A stretch of DNA of 36,598 bases from a virus. The stretch covers positions 1 to 36,598 of the IMG/VR virus record IMGVR_UViG_3300023284_000531. One strand, given 5' to 3'. Under the pieces are notes generated by a model that saw only the letters and a list, made by a program, of their open reading frames with translations, was not told where the DNA came from and did no database searches. Of this stretch, positions 6,013-13,277 are shown piece after piece (position 1 is the first letter of the stretch; every line of letters begins with the position of its first letter). The position numbers and the translations under genes are program-made.

Positions 6013-6180
6013 ATGATTACAAGAATTTCACCAACAGAGCCATTTCCGGGCGATATGCCTACGGATAGAAATCAACCCTCTAACTTCAAGCGGGGTGTAC
6101 GGAATTCGGACGCTGAGAAGAGTTTTCATGACTCGTTCTTGTCCTTTCTGGATGACAAGGAAGAAGTAGACGGATCATGA
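6013..6180 (+). CDS. Unknown 55-aa early protein
   Basis: From the ATG at 6013 the product is 55 aa, hydrophilic, Pro-rich at the N-terminus and acidic at the C-terminus (DDKEEVDGS). AAGGG at 5995-5999 is a distant ribosome site. The next in-frame ATG at 6055 would give 41 aa. No family is recognised. It ends in a TCATGA junction, but the ATG there is followed two codons later by TAG, so no gene is attached at this junction. Confidence 0.45.
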   Translation: MITRISPTEPFPGDMPTDRNQPSNFKRGVRNSDAEKSFHDSFLSFLDDKEEVDGS

Positions 6181-6215
6181 AATAGAAATAACTTTCAATG
6201 CTTAAGGGGCACACG

Positions 6216-6554
6216 ATGAGTGAAGAATTAAAAAGTCTGTCAGTTTTTGAGATAATTGTGTTTGCGTTTTTCGTAAATGTGGTTGGTATCGCCGTCATAG
6301 TTGGCGTGTCAAGATTTTTAACGATCAGGAAGAGCAAGAAAAGGGATGAAAACGGAATTCTAGAATCTTGGAAGATCTGGCATTTTAGATACTTCTGCCC
6401 CTGCGGCTGGACAACAATGGTTAGTGATAAGCCCCTTTTATTTGCTAGTTTTGCTTTTTGCCCGGATTGTGGCGCCGTCAAACCAACACATGCCAATGCA
6501 AAGACTTACAAATGGTTAGATGGTAAATGGATAAAAGCGGCGGGTGAATCATGA
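6216..6554 (+). CDS. Membrane protein with zinc-ribbon C-terminus
   Basis: The product is 112 aa from the ATG at 6216, preceded by AAGGGGC. One hydrophobic segment (about residues 10-32) is followed by a basic stretch. A treble pattern CPCGW ... CPDCG (about residues 66-68 and 86-89) predicts a zinc ribbon. The anchor plus a cytoplasmic zinc ribbon suggests a membrane-bound adaptor, but the function is unknown. The start 18 nt upstream at 6198 lacks a ribosome site. Confidence 0.6.
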   Translation: MSEELKSLSVFEIIVFAFFVNVVGIAVIVGVSRFLTIRKSKKRDENGILESWKIWHFRYFCPCGWTTMVSDKPLLFASFAFCPDCGAVKPTHANAKTYKWLDGKWIKAAGES

Positions 6555-6946
6555 GCGAAGAATTTTTTAAAGATGGCGATGGGTCAAGCTTGGTGTATTT
6601 AGTTGCTATTCCGCATCTGAAGAGCCAAAAATTCATAGCAATAGCTGATGCAAACCTTCTCTTAGAACGGGGGTCTAGTCTTGTTTACAGGTTAAAGGGG
6701 GCTGGTTGGTCCCCCGGTTGGTATGCCGGGGAAAAACCATTAGAGAAAGCCCGCTTGATAAACAGACAGCCTTTCCAGCCTGATAAGCCTGTATGCGACT
6801 GCGTAGTGCGCCTAGAGGTAACAACCACATCATCAAGCGGAGAGACAAAGGTAACGCGCACTCAATTTATGGATAACTGTATGGAGTGCGGAAAAGATCT
6901 AACGAATGCGAATCGAACAGGCATGGCTTCTGATGGGATTGTCTGA
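6551..6946 (+). CDS. Unknown protein with C-terminal CxxC site
   Basis: The product is 131 aa, soluble and beta-rich in the first 60 residues. Cysteines occur as CDC (about 80-82) and CMEC (about 113-116), spaced like a split zinc ribbon. It overlaps the upstream gene through GAATCATGA and the downstream gene by one base (TGATG). It is a hypothetical phage early protein with no recognised family. Confidence 0.6.
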   Translation: MSEEFFKDGDGSSLVYLVAIPHLKSQKFIAIADANLLLERGSSLVYRLKGAGWSPGWYAGEKPLEKARLINRQPFQPDKPVCDCVVRLEVTTTSSSGETKVTRTQFMDNCMECGKDLTNANRTGMASDGIV

Positions 6947-7338
6947 TGACTCAATCAGAACAGCCCCCCTGTGAGACATGCCATGGCGTAAGACATTCAA
7001 CCTACGAGGGAACACTCTGCATAATTTGCAAACAAGCCTTCTGCTTCAGCCACTTCAAAGGGCATGAGTGCAAAGCCATGAAGGTATTTAATATGAATGA
7101 TTGCGATTGGTTCATGGCAAGAAGTCTTGAAGAAGCAATCTATGAATACAAAAAATACCTCAAATCTCAGGATATGGATGATGAGCCTGAGTATTGGGAG
7201 GACGCAGTAGAGTTGACAGAAGAAGAAATGGACCGCCTTAAATACCGTGATGAGGATTTGCCGGAAGCGGTGACATTCAGGGAGGCACTTGCTATGCGTG
7301 GGAGTGAGCCTGAGTTTTTTGCGTCAACGGAGTATTAA
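6946..7338 (+). CDS. Zinc-finger N-terminal acidic protein
   Basis: The product is 130 aa. Residues 9-45 carry two CxxC pairs and a CFSHF...HEC motif, giving a likely two-zinc B-box- or AN1-like finger. The rest is strongly acidic helix (DMDDEPEYWEDAVELTEEE region). A nucleic-acid or protein adaptor role is possible. The gene sits directly upstream of the DUF1376 replication protein with a 2-base gap. Confidence 0.6.
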   Translation: MTQSEQPPCETCHGVRHSTYEGTLCIICKQAFCFSHFKGHECKAMKVFNMNDCDWFMARSLEEAIYEYKKYLKSQDMDDEPEYWEDAVELTEEEMDRLKYRDEDLPEAVTFREALAMRGSEPEFFASTEY

Positions 7339-7340
7339 CA

Positions 7341-8348
7341 ATGACCAACAAAGACCCATCCTCCCCCGCATATCAATGGTATCCCGCTGAGTACCTTGCT
7401 GATATGAAGGTGCAGGCCTTAACCCTTCTTGAAGAGGGGGCATATAACAGGCTGCTTAACTATTGTTGGAGGGAAGGAAGCCTGCCTGATGATGTAGACA
7501 CCCTCCGGGCACTGTGCAAAATGTGTGATGCCTCAGTGTTGGTTAAGCCATTGGAATGCTTCCAAAAGAGGGGGGATAGGTACTACCATAAGAGACATGA
7601 CAAAGAGAGGTTGAAACAGAAAACTTTTAAGAAGGAGCGCTCAACCTCTGGTAAAAAGGGAGCTAAAGTTAGGTGGGCTAAGGGGTTAAGTGCTGATGGC
7701 TCAGCTATAGCTCAGCCAATGGCTCAGCCTATGGCTAACGATAGCTCTTCATCTTCATCTTTATCTTCTTCTTCAAACACACATGCAGAGAGTGTTGATG
7801 ATTTTGTTGATAACCCAGATAAACCAAAACTGCAGCATGACACTGTGGGTATGGGGTTTAAGCTGTGGGAGGTTTGGAAGCAGACCAAGATGAGGCAGGG
7901 GGCTAACCCACATGGGTGTGAGAGGGCTTTTAAGAAGCTTGGGGAGGACATTGACATACCCCACTTCAAAGCCTGCCTCGAGAACTACGTCAAGGTGACA
8001 ACGTTCACGGCTGAGTTTAAGGGCTTGGGGATGGATCGGATGATAGGGGATGGTGAGTACCGCGAATACGACCCCGGGAAGGGATCCACCAGCATTTCCC
8101 CACAACCTAGGCAGAAAACCATATACATAGGCCGAAAACGATTACAGGCCGTTAAAGACGCCTTAGAACAGGGGCACATTGTTGAGGTTAGTTCTGATGA
8201 TGGGGGGCTTTGGTTGCCTGTTGAATCTGTTAGGGGGTCGAGATTTGACAATGATGAGCAGGTGTCCCTAGAAAACGGTACGCAGATACTGGCTGAAACG
8301 TTTGCTGATTGGAAGTGGCGTAAAAAAAAAGCTAAGCGGGCAGGATAA
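7341..8348 (+). CDS. DUF1376 replication-initiator-like protein
   Basis: The product is 335 aa. Residues about 8-75 match DUF1376 (YQWYPAEYLADMKVQALTLLEEGAYNRLL), the N-terminal winged-helix-like domain of lambda O-type phage replication proteins such as YdaU. A Lys-rich segment and a low-complexity Ser linker (about 134-147, encoded by TCT/TCA repeats at 7742-7776) separate it from a second helical domain (about 165-235) and a beta-rich C-terminus (about 260-320). By family it probably directs origin recognition or helicase loading. No helicase or loader gene is visible nearby. Confidence 0.75.
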   Translation: MTNKDPSSPAYQWYPAEYLADMKVQALTLLEEGAYNRLLNYCWREGSLPDDVDTLRALCKMCDASVLVKPLECFQKRGDRYYHKRHDKERLKQKTFKKERSTSGKKGAKVRWAKGLSADGSAIAQPMAQPMANDSSSSSSLSSSSNTHAESVDDFVDNPDKPKLQHDTVGMGFKLWEVWKQTKMRQGANPHGCERAFKKLGEDIDIPHFKACLENYVKVTTFTAEFKGLGMDRMIGDGEYREYDPGKGSTSISPQPRQKTIYIGRKRLQAVKDALEQGHIVEVSSDDGGLWLPVESVRGSRFDNDEQVSLENGTQILAETFADWKWRKKKAKRAG

Positions 8349-8354
8349 ATAGGC

Positions 8355-8383
8355 TTGACAATCAACAAGGGATCTATATCCTT
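8355..8383 (+). promoter_or_regulatory. Rightward promoter with operator-like dyad
   Basis: A consensus -35 TTGACA (8355-8360), a 16-nt spacer and TATCCT (8377-8382) stand upstream of the 8407 gene. The dyad TTGACAATCAACAA (8355-8368) includes the -35 and is followed by GGG. The -10 is weak, so activation or repression by a bound protein is plausible. Confidence 0.6.
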
Positions 8384-8406
8384 GTGGTTCATGAAGGGAT
8401 TTAACG

Positions 8407-8742
8407 ATGGATGACCTAGTAAAACGTGAATGGTGCAAGGCCCTGCGGTCTAAAGACTTTGAACAGGGCAGAGACACTCTTCTAAAGGGCGGCAAACATT
8501 GCTGCTTGGGCGTACTTTGCGAATTAGCTATAGAGGCTGGGCTAGGGATACAAAAAAGCAAAGTATTCCGTGATATTTTCATTTTTGATAACTCTGAAAC
8601 AGCTTTGCCCGACATTGTTGTTGCGTGGGCCGGTTTAGACTCAGAAGACCCAATCGTGGATGGGACAAACCTAGCAAATCGAAACGATGATTTGCTTGAA
8701 ACTTTTGATGAAATAGCTGACCTGATCGAGAAGCACCTATGA
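8407..8742 (+). CDS. W-ALRS/CCLGVLC family phage protein, copy 1
   Basis: The product is 111 aa. It carries the family signature EWCKALRS, then FEQG, then CCLGVLC (residues 32-38), and closes with FDEIADLIEKHL. Two paralogues occur at 13712-14095 and 14307-14681. This is a widespread hypothetical family in phages and bacteria, with no assigned reaction that I know. The paired cysteines could bind a metal or form a redox pair. It is the first gene behind the 8355 promoter and has a clear ribosome site (GAAGGG). Confidence 0.7.
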   Translation: MDDLVKREWCKALRSKDFEQGRDTLLKGGKHCCLGVLCELAIEAGLGIQKSKVFRDIFIFDNSETALPDIVVAWAGLDSEDPIVDGTNLANRNDDLLETFDEIADLIEKHL

Positions 8743-9140
8743 ACGAAAGAGCGTTTAAGTGTACCGGCTGTGGCAAAACCCATTATCCAGATAGGTTTGA
8801 AGATGGGCATGAACTGGTCGGCTGCTGCTATTCGTCGTATCTGGGATACACGAAGAAAAACCAAGACATGATTAAAAACGGAATATTGCCAGACTATTTA
8901 AGGGAAACCAGACCTTACAAATTCAAAGGGGGGCCATTAGACGGTCGGACAATGGATCTTGTAGGGGCGCCAATTCTAAAAGTACCATGCGCGCCAAATC
9001 TGAAAGTTCCAACCCGGGGCATCGATGCGGTTATTGAATTTGATGAGTACGGAAGGATCAAGCCACTTATTCCCCGGCTAAACGCTGTGTATGAGGTAGA
9101 TGACTGCGGGGTGTATGTTTTTCAGGAGATGGAATCATGA
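8739..9140 (+). CDS. Zinc-finger plus GGPLDGR-motif protein
   Basis: The product is 133 aa. The N-terminus has CTGCGK (Cys8, Cys11) and a CC pair near residues 29-30, a probable zinc knuckle. The middle carries KFKGGPLDGRTM (about residues 63-74), a motif common in small phage proteins of unknown function. The C-terminus is a beta-rich segment ending in a YEV...VYVFQ hairpin. It overlaps both neighbours through ATGA junctions. Confidence 0.6.
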   Translation: MNERAFKCTGCGKTHYPDRFEDGHELVGCCYSSYLGYTKKNQDMIKNGILPDYLRETRPYKFKGGPLDGRTMDLVGAPILKVPCAPNLKVPTRGIDAVIEFDEYGRIKPLIPRLNAVYEVDDCGVYVFQEMES

Positions 9141-9307
9141 ACGGAAGCAGCCCTAGCCCGGGATCCGACGAGGCCATAGAGGCGGGCTGCAAGTGCCCTG
9201 TACTAGATAACGAGCATGGGCAGGGGTATAAGGGACAAAAGGGCATCTTCGTTATGGTTGCTGATTGCCCCTTACATGGGATGACTGAGGGGGCCAGCAA
9301 TGGATGA
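9137..9307 (+). CDS. 56-aa SPSPGSDEA/CxC phage protein
   Basis: ATG at 9137 overlaps the previous stop in GAATCATGA; TGA at 9305-9307. The product contains SPSPGSDEAIEAGCKCPVLD, then GYKG, and a final CPLHG. I recognise this as a small hypothetical protein found in many phages and prophages. The three Cys and a His (CxC...CPLH) suggest one metal site. No function is assigned. Confidence 0.65.
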   Translation: MNGSSPSPGSDEAIEAGCKCPVLDNEHGQGYKGQKGIFVMVADCPLHGMTEGASNG

Positions 9308-9689
9308 GCTAGAGAATTTGACCGATGACGTTTTAAACAGGACCGCTGCAATTGAGGTTATGACCGAATGGGTCAGGGTAGAGGACATGGACGATGGGAG
9401 GTACGCGCTAGAGCTTCGCGGCTTCACAATCCCAGATTGGAACCCTTGCAAGAACCATAACCATGCTCAGATGCTTGCCGGAACAATTGGCCCTCTGAAG
9501 CTACTAAACGCCTGCCCACATAACCTGTTAGATGAAATTTGCAAAAAGGATTGGGAAGGCCTACAGGAACGAATGAACGATGAGGAGGGGCGCTGGCTCC
9601 TTGCTGCAATTACAGGCCTGATGATGCCAGCACGTACCAAAACAATAGCGGCCATTCTTGCCAGTAGAGAGGTAGTGAGTAGTGCTTAA
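9300..9689 (+). CDS. Phage ABA-sandwich-like protein
   Basis: The product is 129 aa. The beginning (DELENLTDDVLNRTAAIEVM, then WVR) and the later DWNPCKNHNHAQML region resemble the phage ABA-sandwich domain proteins, in which a small alpha-beta-alpha fold follows an AAxKVMGW-type start. No enzymatic role is known for them. The C-terminal 60 residues are helical and extend beyond the usual short family members. It overlaps the 9137 gene by 8 nt. Confidence 0.5.
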   Translation: MDELENLTDDVLNRTAAIEVMTEWVRVEDMDDGRYALELRGFTIPDWNPCKNHNHAQMLAGTIGPLKLLNACPHNLLDEICKKDWEGLQERMNDEEGRWLLAAITGLMMPARTKTIAAILASREVVSSA

Positions 9690-9864
9690 AGATCAAGTTA
9701 AAGGCTCTTGGGAGTTTGAAGAGTTTCCTAGAGCCCTTACAGATAGGGAGCATGCTGAGCTTTGGAATGGTGGATATGGCTTCATGACCCGTAGAGGTAG
9801 GTGGTGGGGCAGGATTGTGCCTCAATGGCTTAATTGCTGGTTGTTTAAGAGAAAGTATCGATGA
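9682..9864 (+). CDS. Unknown 60-aa basic aromatic protein
   Basis: GTG start at 9682 overlapping the upstream stop. The product is 60 aa, Trp-rich (six Trp) and basic, with a Gly/Arg central turn (TRRGRWWGRIV). No domain is recognised. It could be peripheral to the membrane, because the next two genes encode short hydrophobic peptides. Confidence 0.5.
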   Translation: MLKDQVKGSWEFEEFPRALTDREHAELWNGGYGFMTRRGRWWGRIVPQWLNCWLFKRKYR

Positions 9865-10031
9865 TGGGAAACGGAAAACGGATTATCGCAGAAAGAATTG
9901 GGGAGGTCATTTTGTTTTCAATTTTGACCTTGATTCTGTATATGTTTTTTAAGGGTGCGTTTAGTCATGACCTGTACCTACTGGGCGCGGGCTCTATTGG
10001 GTGGGGGCTGTTGGTTTGGAGGGGGAAATAA
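9861..10031 (+). CDS. 56-aa small membrane protein
   Basis: ATG at 9861 inside the upstream stop (ATGATGG). The product has a basic N-terminus and two hydrophobic stretches (about residues 16-30 and 38-52). It ends in TAATGG, which provides the next start. No family is recognised. Continuous overlap with both neighbours and a clean membrane-helix pattern support it being real. Confidence 0.5.
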   Translation: MMGNGKRIIAERIGEVILFSILTLILYMFFKGAFSHDLYLLGAGSIGWGLLVWRGK

Positions 10032-10156
10032 TGGCTTTGATGTTCGGTGCGCTCTGCGTGGGCTGTTCTACGTTTCTGATATTGGAGGGGGAGGGGTGGT
10101 TTAGCCTTATACCCTTGGTTTTTTATATGTGTGCCCCGCTAAGCAAGGAAGATTAA
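10031..10156 (+). CDS. 41-aa small membrane protein
   Basis: ATG at 10031 shares a base with the previous stop (TAATG). The 41-residue product is hydrophobic almost throughout except for an EGEGW turn, so it is probably a double-helix hairpin or a single membrane segment. No family is recognised. The start context is weak, but the coupling is good. Confidence 0.4.
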   Translation: MALMFGALCVGCSTFLILEGEGWFSLIPLVFYMCAPLSKED

Positions 10157-10161
10157 GGGAG

Positions 10162-10308
10162 ATGGTGTATGTGGAATGGGAAGATAGGGAGTGTGAAACG
10201 TGCGGAAATGCCATGTCTACCTATTGTAAAAAGTGCGGTAATGGAGAAGGCTTTTGCAGGTTTTGCGATTGCGATGAAGATGCTTGCCATTTGGAGAAGA
10301 TGAGATGA
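10162..10308 (+). CDS. 48-aa Cys-rich zinc-finger protein, copy A
   Basis: ATG at 10162, five bases after the previous stop, which is followed by GGGAG. Eight cysteines: C11-x2-C14, C22-x2-C25, C32-x2-C35-x-C37 and C42. That is enough for two zinc sites in a rubredoxin- or RING-like arrangement. The sequence is nearly identical over about 35 residues to the 11572-11721 product, so the two are recent duplicates. Function unknown. Confidence 0.6.
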   Translation: MVYVEWEDRECETCGNAMSTYCKKCGNGEGFCRFCDCDEDACHLEKMR

Positions 10309-10514
10309 GTGAATTTTGGTTTGTAACTATCTACTGGGAAGAGTCTCACCCGGCATACACCACTTCAGGTTACATGAATAGGGTTTACAACATGGCGTTC
10401 GCAGACATTGCTCTCAAATATTTTCAGAGTAGTGGTGGCGCAAAAATGAGAATAGTTTTCGCCAAACAAATAACGGGGGCCGAATTTAATGAATTGGAGG
10501 ATTGGGATGACTGA
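10305..10514 (+). CDS. Unknown 69-aa protein
   Basis: From the ATG at 10305 (ATGA overlap with the zinc-finger gene) the product is 69 aa, aromatic at the N-terminus (SEFWFVTIYW), with a short C-terminal acidic tail (ELEDWDD). The in-frame ATG at 10284 lies inside the previous gene and is less likely. The fold is probably beta-alpha. No family is recognised. Confidence 0.55.
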   Translation: MSEFWFVTIYWEESHPAYTTSGYMNRVYNMAFADIALKYFQSSGGAKMRIVFAKQITGAEFNELEDWDD

Positions 10515-10746
10515 AACAAGCCCAGATAGCAGTAGCCACATAGTAGACGGCCAATTCCAATCAGATAAATACGATTGGTGCCCGCCCGGGTTTGTCCCCT
10601 TGAAAATCACTGATCCAATGGCCTTTGGGCCTCTCATAGCTTACGCAAAGGAGAGGCAGAAGGTAGATCCCCAATTCAGTAAGGATCTATTGGAAGCTGT
10701 TATGCGGGCTTCTTTTGATAGGAACAAAAATAAGGGGAAACCATGA
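10507..10746 (+). CDS. Unknown 79-aa protein, MTETSP leader
   Basis: ATG at 10507 just after TTGGAGGATTGGG, overlapping the previous gene by 8 nt. The product is 79 aa with a disordered N-terminus, a WCPPGFVPL motif and a basic C-terminus (RNKNKGKP). Its first 20 coding bases are nearly the same as those of the gene at 17070, though the rest is unrelated. Confidence 0.55.
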   Translation: MTETSPDSSSHIVDGQFQSDKYDWCPPGFVPLKITDPMAFGPLIAYAKERQKVDPQFSKDLLEAVMRASFDRNKNKGKP

Positions 10747-10865
10747 AGGGCGCCGATGCATTGTTGATAGCCATACCAGCGGGGACAATTCTTGCCCTTG
10801 CCATTTTGGGCGGGCTGTTTCTCTATTTCAGTTGGAAAGAGAATAGGGATAGGGGCAAAAAATGA
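10743..10865 (+). CDS. 40-aa single-pass membrane peptide
   Basis: ATG at 10743 overlaps the upstream stop (CCATGA). One hydrophobic helix spans about residues 6-29, followed by a basic tail (WKENRDRGKK), giving a predicted N-out, C-in topology. The stop overlaps the next ATG. No family is recognised. Confidence 0.5.
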   Translation: MKGADALLIAIPAGTILALAILGGLFLYFSWKENRDRGKK

Positions 10866-11188
10866 TGAGGCGTAGTCTAAACGAAGAGTATTACAGGATT
10901 CTGATGAAGAAGGCTCAAGATCGGGCGGTTGAGTTAAAAAGGAAATATTCTGGCATGGAGTCAGAGCTTGCGGCACAGAAGATGATTGTTGAGCAGTTTA
11001 AAGCCGTTGTGGACATTGGCATTAAATCGACTGAGACCCTGCACCAAGCACTGACCGATGCCATAAAGATAATTGATTCAATTCATGGCCCACAAGAGCA
11101 TAAATGGCTTAAAGAAAATGCTGACCTAGTGAAATATCTAAAGAAAAAGGAGGCTGCTAATGGACGAAAAAGAGCGCCGGGAGTTTAA
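10862..11188 (+). CDS. Coiled-coil protein
   Basis: The product is 108 aa and almost wholly helical, with heptad-like charge patterning (about residues 5-50 and 80-100) and a basic terminus. No catalytic motif is seen. It overlaps both neighbours, 28 nt downstream. A structural or DNA-associated early protein is possible. Confidence 0.55.
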   Translation: MMRRSLNEEYYRILMKKAQDRAVELKRKYSGMESELAAQKMIVEQFKAVVDIGIKSTETLHQALTDAIKIIDSIHGPQEHKWLKENADLVKYLKKKEAANGRKRAPGV

Positions 11189-11357
11189 TAGTGCCCTTGG
11201 TGATATTTGCTCCGAAGAGATGGAGAAGCTGATAAGGCAATATGCGAAATCATATTTCGTGGCGTTTACAGCTTTAAAGGCTGAAGGGTTTGATTCTAAA
11301 GAGGCGTTGCAGATAACAATTAAGCGGGGTCCGTTTCTACATGGCGGTACGGTGTGA
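11160..11357 (+). CDS. Unknown 65-aa helical protein
   Basis: ATG at 11160 has one of the best ribosome sites in the region (AAGGAGG, 6 bases upstream), which decides this start despite a 28-nt overlap with the previous gene. The product is a 65-aa helical, acidic-then-basic protein with a Ser-Lys-Glu-Ala helix near residues 40-48. No family is recognised. Confidence 0.55.
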   Translation: MDEKERREFNSALGDICSEEMEKLIRQYAKSYFVAFTALKAEGFDSKEALQITIKRGPFLHGGTV

Positions 11358-11575
11358 TGACTGAAAAAAGGGCCTCTAAATCAGAATCCCTCAAAGATGC
11401 TCAGAACAACGTCTATAAGCTGCTGATGGATAAATACACCTTAGATGAGTTGAGCGCGATGCTCTGGAAGTCTACTCACCCCGGGTATGCCCATGGTAAG
11501 CAGTTGCCTAAAGATGATCCGAACTACATAGAAGTGCTTGAAATGGTGATAGAGAAGAAAAGGGCGTCTTTATGA
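11357..11575 (+). CDS. Unknown 72-aa protein
   Basis: The ATG at 11357 shares a base with the upstream stop (TGATGA); a GTG at 11354 is the alternative. The product is 72 aa, charged and helical, with a central HPGYAHGKQLPKDDP loop. No domain is recognised. Its stop overlaps the start of zinc-finger copy B. Confidence 0.5.
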   Translation: MTEKRASKSESLKDAQNNVYKLLMDKYTLDELSAMLWKSTHPGYAHGKQLPKDDPNYIEVLEMVIEKKRASL

Positions 11576-11721
11576 GTGAGTATGTGGAATGGGAAGATCG
11601 AGAGTGTGAGAAGTGTGAAAATGCCATGTCAACCTATTGTAAAAAATGCGGTAATGGTGAGGGCTTTTGCGCCTTTTGTGATTGTGATGAAGAGGCTTGC
11701 ACTTACAGGAATGAAACATGA
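11572..11721 (+). CDS. 49-aa Cys-rich zinc-finger protein, copy B
   Basis: ATG at 11572 overlaps the previous stop, and the TGA at 11719-11721 overlaps the next start. It is a paralogue of 10162-10308 with the same eight cysteines (C12, 15, 23, 26, 33, 36, 38, 43). The shared core runs from EYVEWEDRECE-type residues through GFCxFCDCDE, and the ends differ. The DNA copies are direct repeats about 1.4 kb apart. Confidence 0.6.
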   Translation: MSEYVEWEDRECEKCENAMSTYCKKCGNGEGFCAFCDCDEEACTYRNET

Positions 11722-12116
11722 ACGAAACAAACCCAGAGGGGCCGGAGCCAGAAGATTTAATTTCTTTTGTTCTGACGATAGATTTCAGCCGCCTTGATGA
11801 TTACGCTTACCCAGATAAGGTATGGGAACATATCAAGGCCCTTGCCATCTATGCCGCCAACAAGCTGCCAGAGCTTGAGGCAGAGGTTACACAGCTTGAA
11901 GAAGATATGCAGGACTGCCGCCAAGAGGTTCAAGATATTTGCGCTGTGGGCTTGCGCCATGAGGCAGAGGCTAAGCGGCTACGGGAGGCGCTGGAGAAGG
12001 TCGTATTTGGATTGGTTTCGAGCCTGACCGACTCAACCATGAACAAGGTAACGCATCCGGTTTGTAGGATTGCTATGGATGCTATCAAATTACCAGACGG
12101 AGGCAGCAGTGCCTAA
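11718..12116 (+). CDS. Coiled-coil early protein
   Basis: The product is 132 aa. An acidic N-terminus (MNETNPEGPEPED) precedes an amphipathic region and a coiled coil at about residues 50-95 (ELEAEVTQLEEDMQDCRQEV region). The C-terminal short domain, ending HPVCRIAMDAIK, resembles the ends of many phage coiled-coil hypothetical proteins of the Ead/Ea22 kind. It is translationally coupled to NinG by an 8-nt overlap. Confidence 0.55.
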   Translation: MNETNPEGPEPEDLISFVLTIDFSRLDDYAYPDKVWEHIKALAIYAANKLPELEAEVTQLEEDMQDCRQEVQDICAVGLRHEAEAKRLREALEKVVFGLVSSLTDSTMNKVTHPVCRIAMDAIKLPDGGSSA

Positions 12117-12525
12117 CGCATCAGCAAAAAAGAAGTGCTGGCAAGCCTTTGCCGAATTTATTCGTTTAAGGGACGCATCAGACGGCTATGGGGAATGCAT
12201 CTCATGCGGGAAGAAGGTTGAGTATCCCAATAGTTCAGGGCATTGGCATTGCGGCCATTTTTACCCCCGATCAACTAGCCCCGCTGCTTTATATTTCGAT
12301 GAGAAGAACTGTAATGGTCAGTGTTCTCATTGCAATGTCTTCCTAGATGGGAATGAAGAGGGGTATGGGGATGGATTGATTAAGAGATATGGGGAAGGAA
12401 TCCTTCAAGATTTGGCTGAACTAAGGCTAGATAAAACAAGGATGCTTAACTATGAATATGACGAAAAGGCAGCGTATTACCGGGAACTGGTTAGGGACAT
12501 GAAAAAAGTAAGGGGCATTTCGTGA
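12109..12525 (+). CDS. ninG: NinG/Rap-like recombination protein
   Basis: The product is 138 aa from the GTG at 12109, chosen because GGAGG lies 5 bases upstream. An upstream in-frame ATG at 12070 lacks this. Zinc-binding pairs CISC (30-33), then HWHCGHFYPR (45-54) and CNGQCSHCN (68-76), match the NinG (Rap) family. In lambda this protein binds branched DNA and aids RecBCD-pathway recombination. It is shorter than lambda NinG (about 200 aa), lacking an N-terminal region. Together with RusA it gives the phage two junction-processing proteins. Confidence 0.85.
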   Translation: MPNASAKKKCWQAFAEFIRLRDASDGYGECISCGKKVEYPNSSGHWHCGHFYPRSTSPAALYFDEKNCNGQCSHCNVFLDGNEEGYGDGLIKRYGEGILQDLAELRLDKTRMLNYEYDEKAAYYRELVRDMKKVRGIS

Positions 12526-13226
12526 AAGAAAGACCGATTCCGTTTAATGGGGAGATGGTGCGGGCTGTACTTGAGGGGCGTAAGACTCAGACCCGGAGGG
12601 TTATTAATCCAAGGGGGAAGCATTTAATTGAGGCAGTCACCAACGACAAAAACATTCCCTTTGTGATATTTGGATGTAATTGTGATGAGTGCAGGAGCAA
12701 TAACGACCATATGTTTGGGATGAATTGTCCTTATGGCCAGCCGGGGGACCGCCTTTGGGTGAAAGAGACATGGGCTGACATTGCGGATCAAAAGCAGAAG
12801 GCCAGAGATACGGCGGCGCGCTGGCCGTATGGTGATGTGACGCTGCCTGAAGACGATGGGGTTAACCTCTATTACAAAGCAGACCATGAAGGTAAGAAGA
12901 TGCTATTTAAATGGCGCTCTGGTCGATACATGCCCCGGTTGGCCTCAAGGATAAATCTTGAAATAACTGGGATCCGCGTTGAGAGAGTGCAAGAGATCAG
13001 CGATGAAGACGCTTGCAGTGAGGGGTATAAGCCGTCTGATTTTTACCGTGAGCTTGATAAGGCGTGTTTAACATCAAAGAATGCTCGAATGTTTGGCCAT
13101 AAAGTAGACACCCCAAGCAAGGGCTGGTTTCGTTTTCTTTGGGATCAAATCAACGAAAAAAGGGGCCACGGCTGGGAATCTAATCCTTGGGTGTGGGTGG
13201 TTGAATTTAAAAGAATAAATGCTTGA
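12522..13226 (+). CDS. ASCH/PUA-like phage protein
   Basis: The product is 234 aa with a GTG start at 12522 overlapping the NinG stop. It opens with PIPFNGEMVRAVLEGRKTQTRR, the hallmark of a common prophage family with an ASCH/PUA-like beta-barrel. It continues with CPYGQPGDRLWVKETW (about residues 69-84), MPRLASRI and a C-terminal WVWVVEFKR strand. A cluster CNCDEC (about 49-54) may bind metal. PUA-like barrels bind RNA or modified nucleotides, but the role in phages is not established. Its stop codon lies within the next promoter's -35. Confidence 0.75.
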   Translation: MKERPIPFNGEMVRAVLEGRKTQTRRVINPRGKHLIEAVTNDKNIPFVIFGCNCDECRSNNDHMFGMNCPYGQPGDRLWVKETWADIADQKQKARDTAARWPYGDVTLPEDDGVNLYYKADHEGKKMLFKWRSGRYMPRLASRINLEITGIRVERVQEISDEDACSEGYKPSDFYRELDKACLTSKNARMFGHKVDTPSKGWFRFLWDQINEKRGHGWESNPWVWVVEFKRINA

Positions 13227-13251
13227 CAATCGCCAAAGCTCCCCATAGACT
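13223..13251 (+). promoter_or_regulatory. Rightward promoter with operator-like dyad
   Basis: A perfect TTGACA (13223-13228), a 17-nt spacer and TAGACT (13246-13251). The dyad TTGACAATCGCCAA (13223-13236) includes the -35 and even overlaps the stop codon of the upstream gene (13224-13226). The next gene starts at 13278. Confidence 0.7.
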
Positions 13252-13277
13252 TGTCTGAGCATGAGAAGGGATCAATC

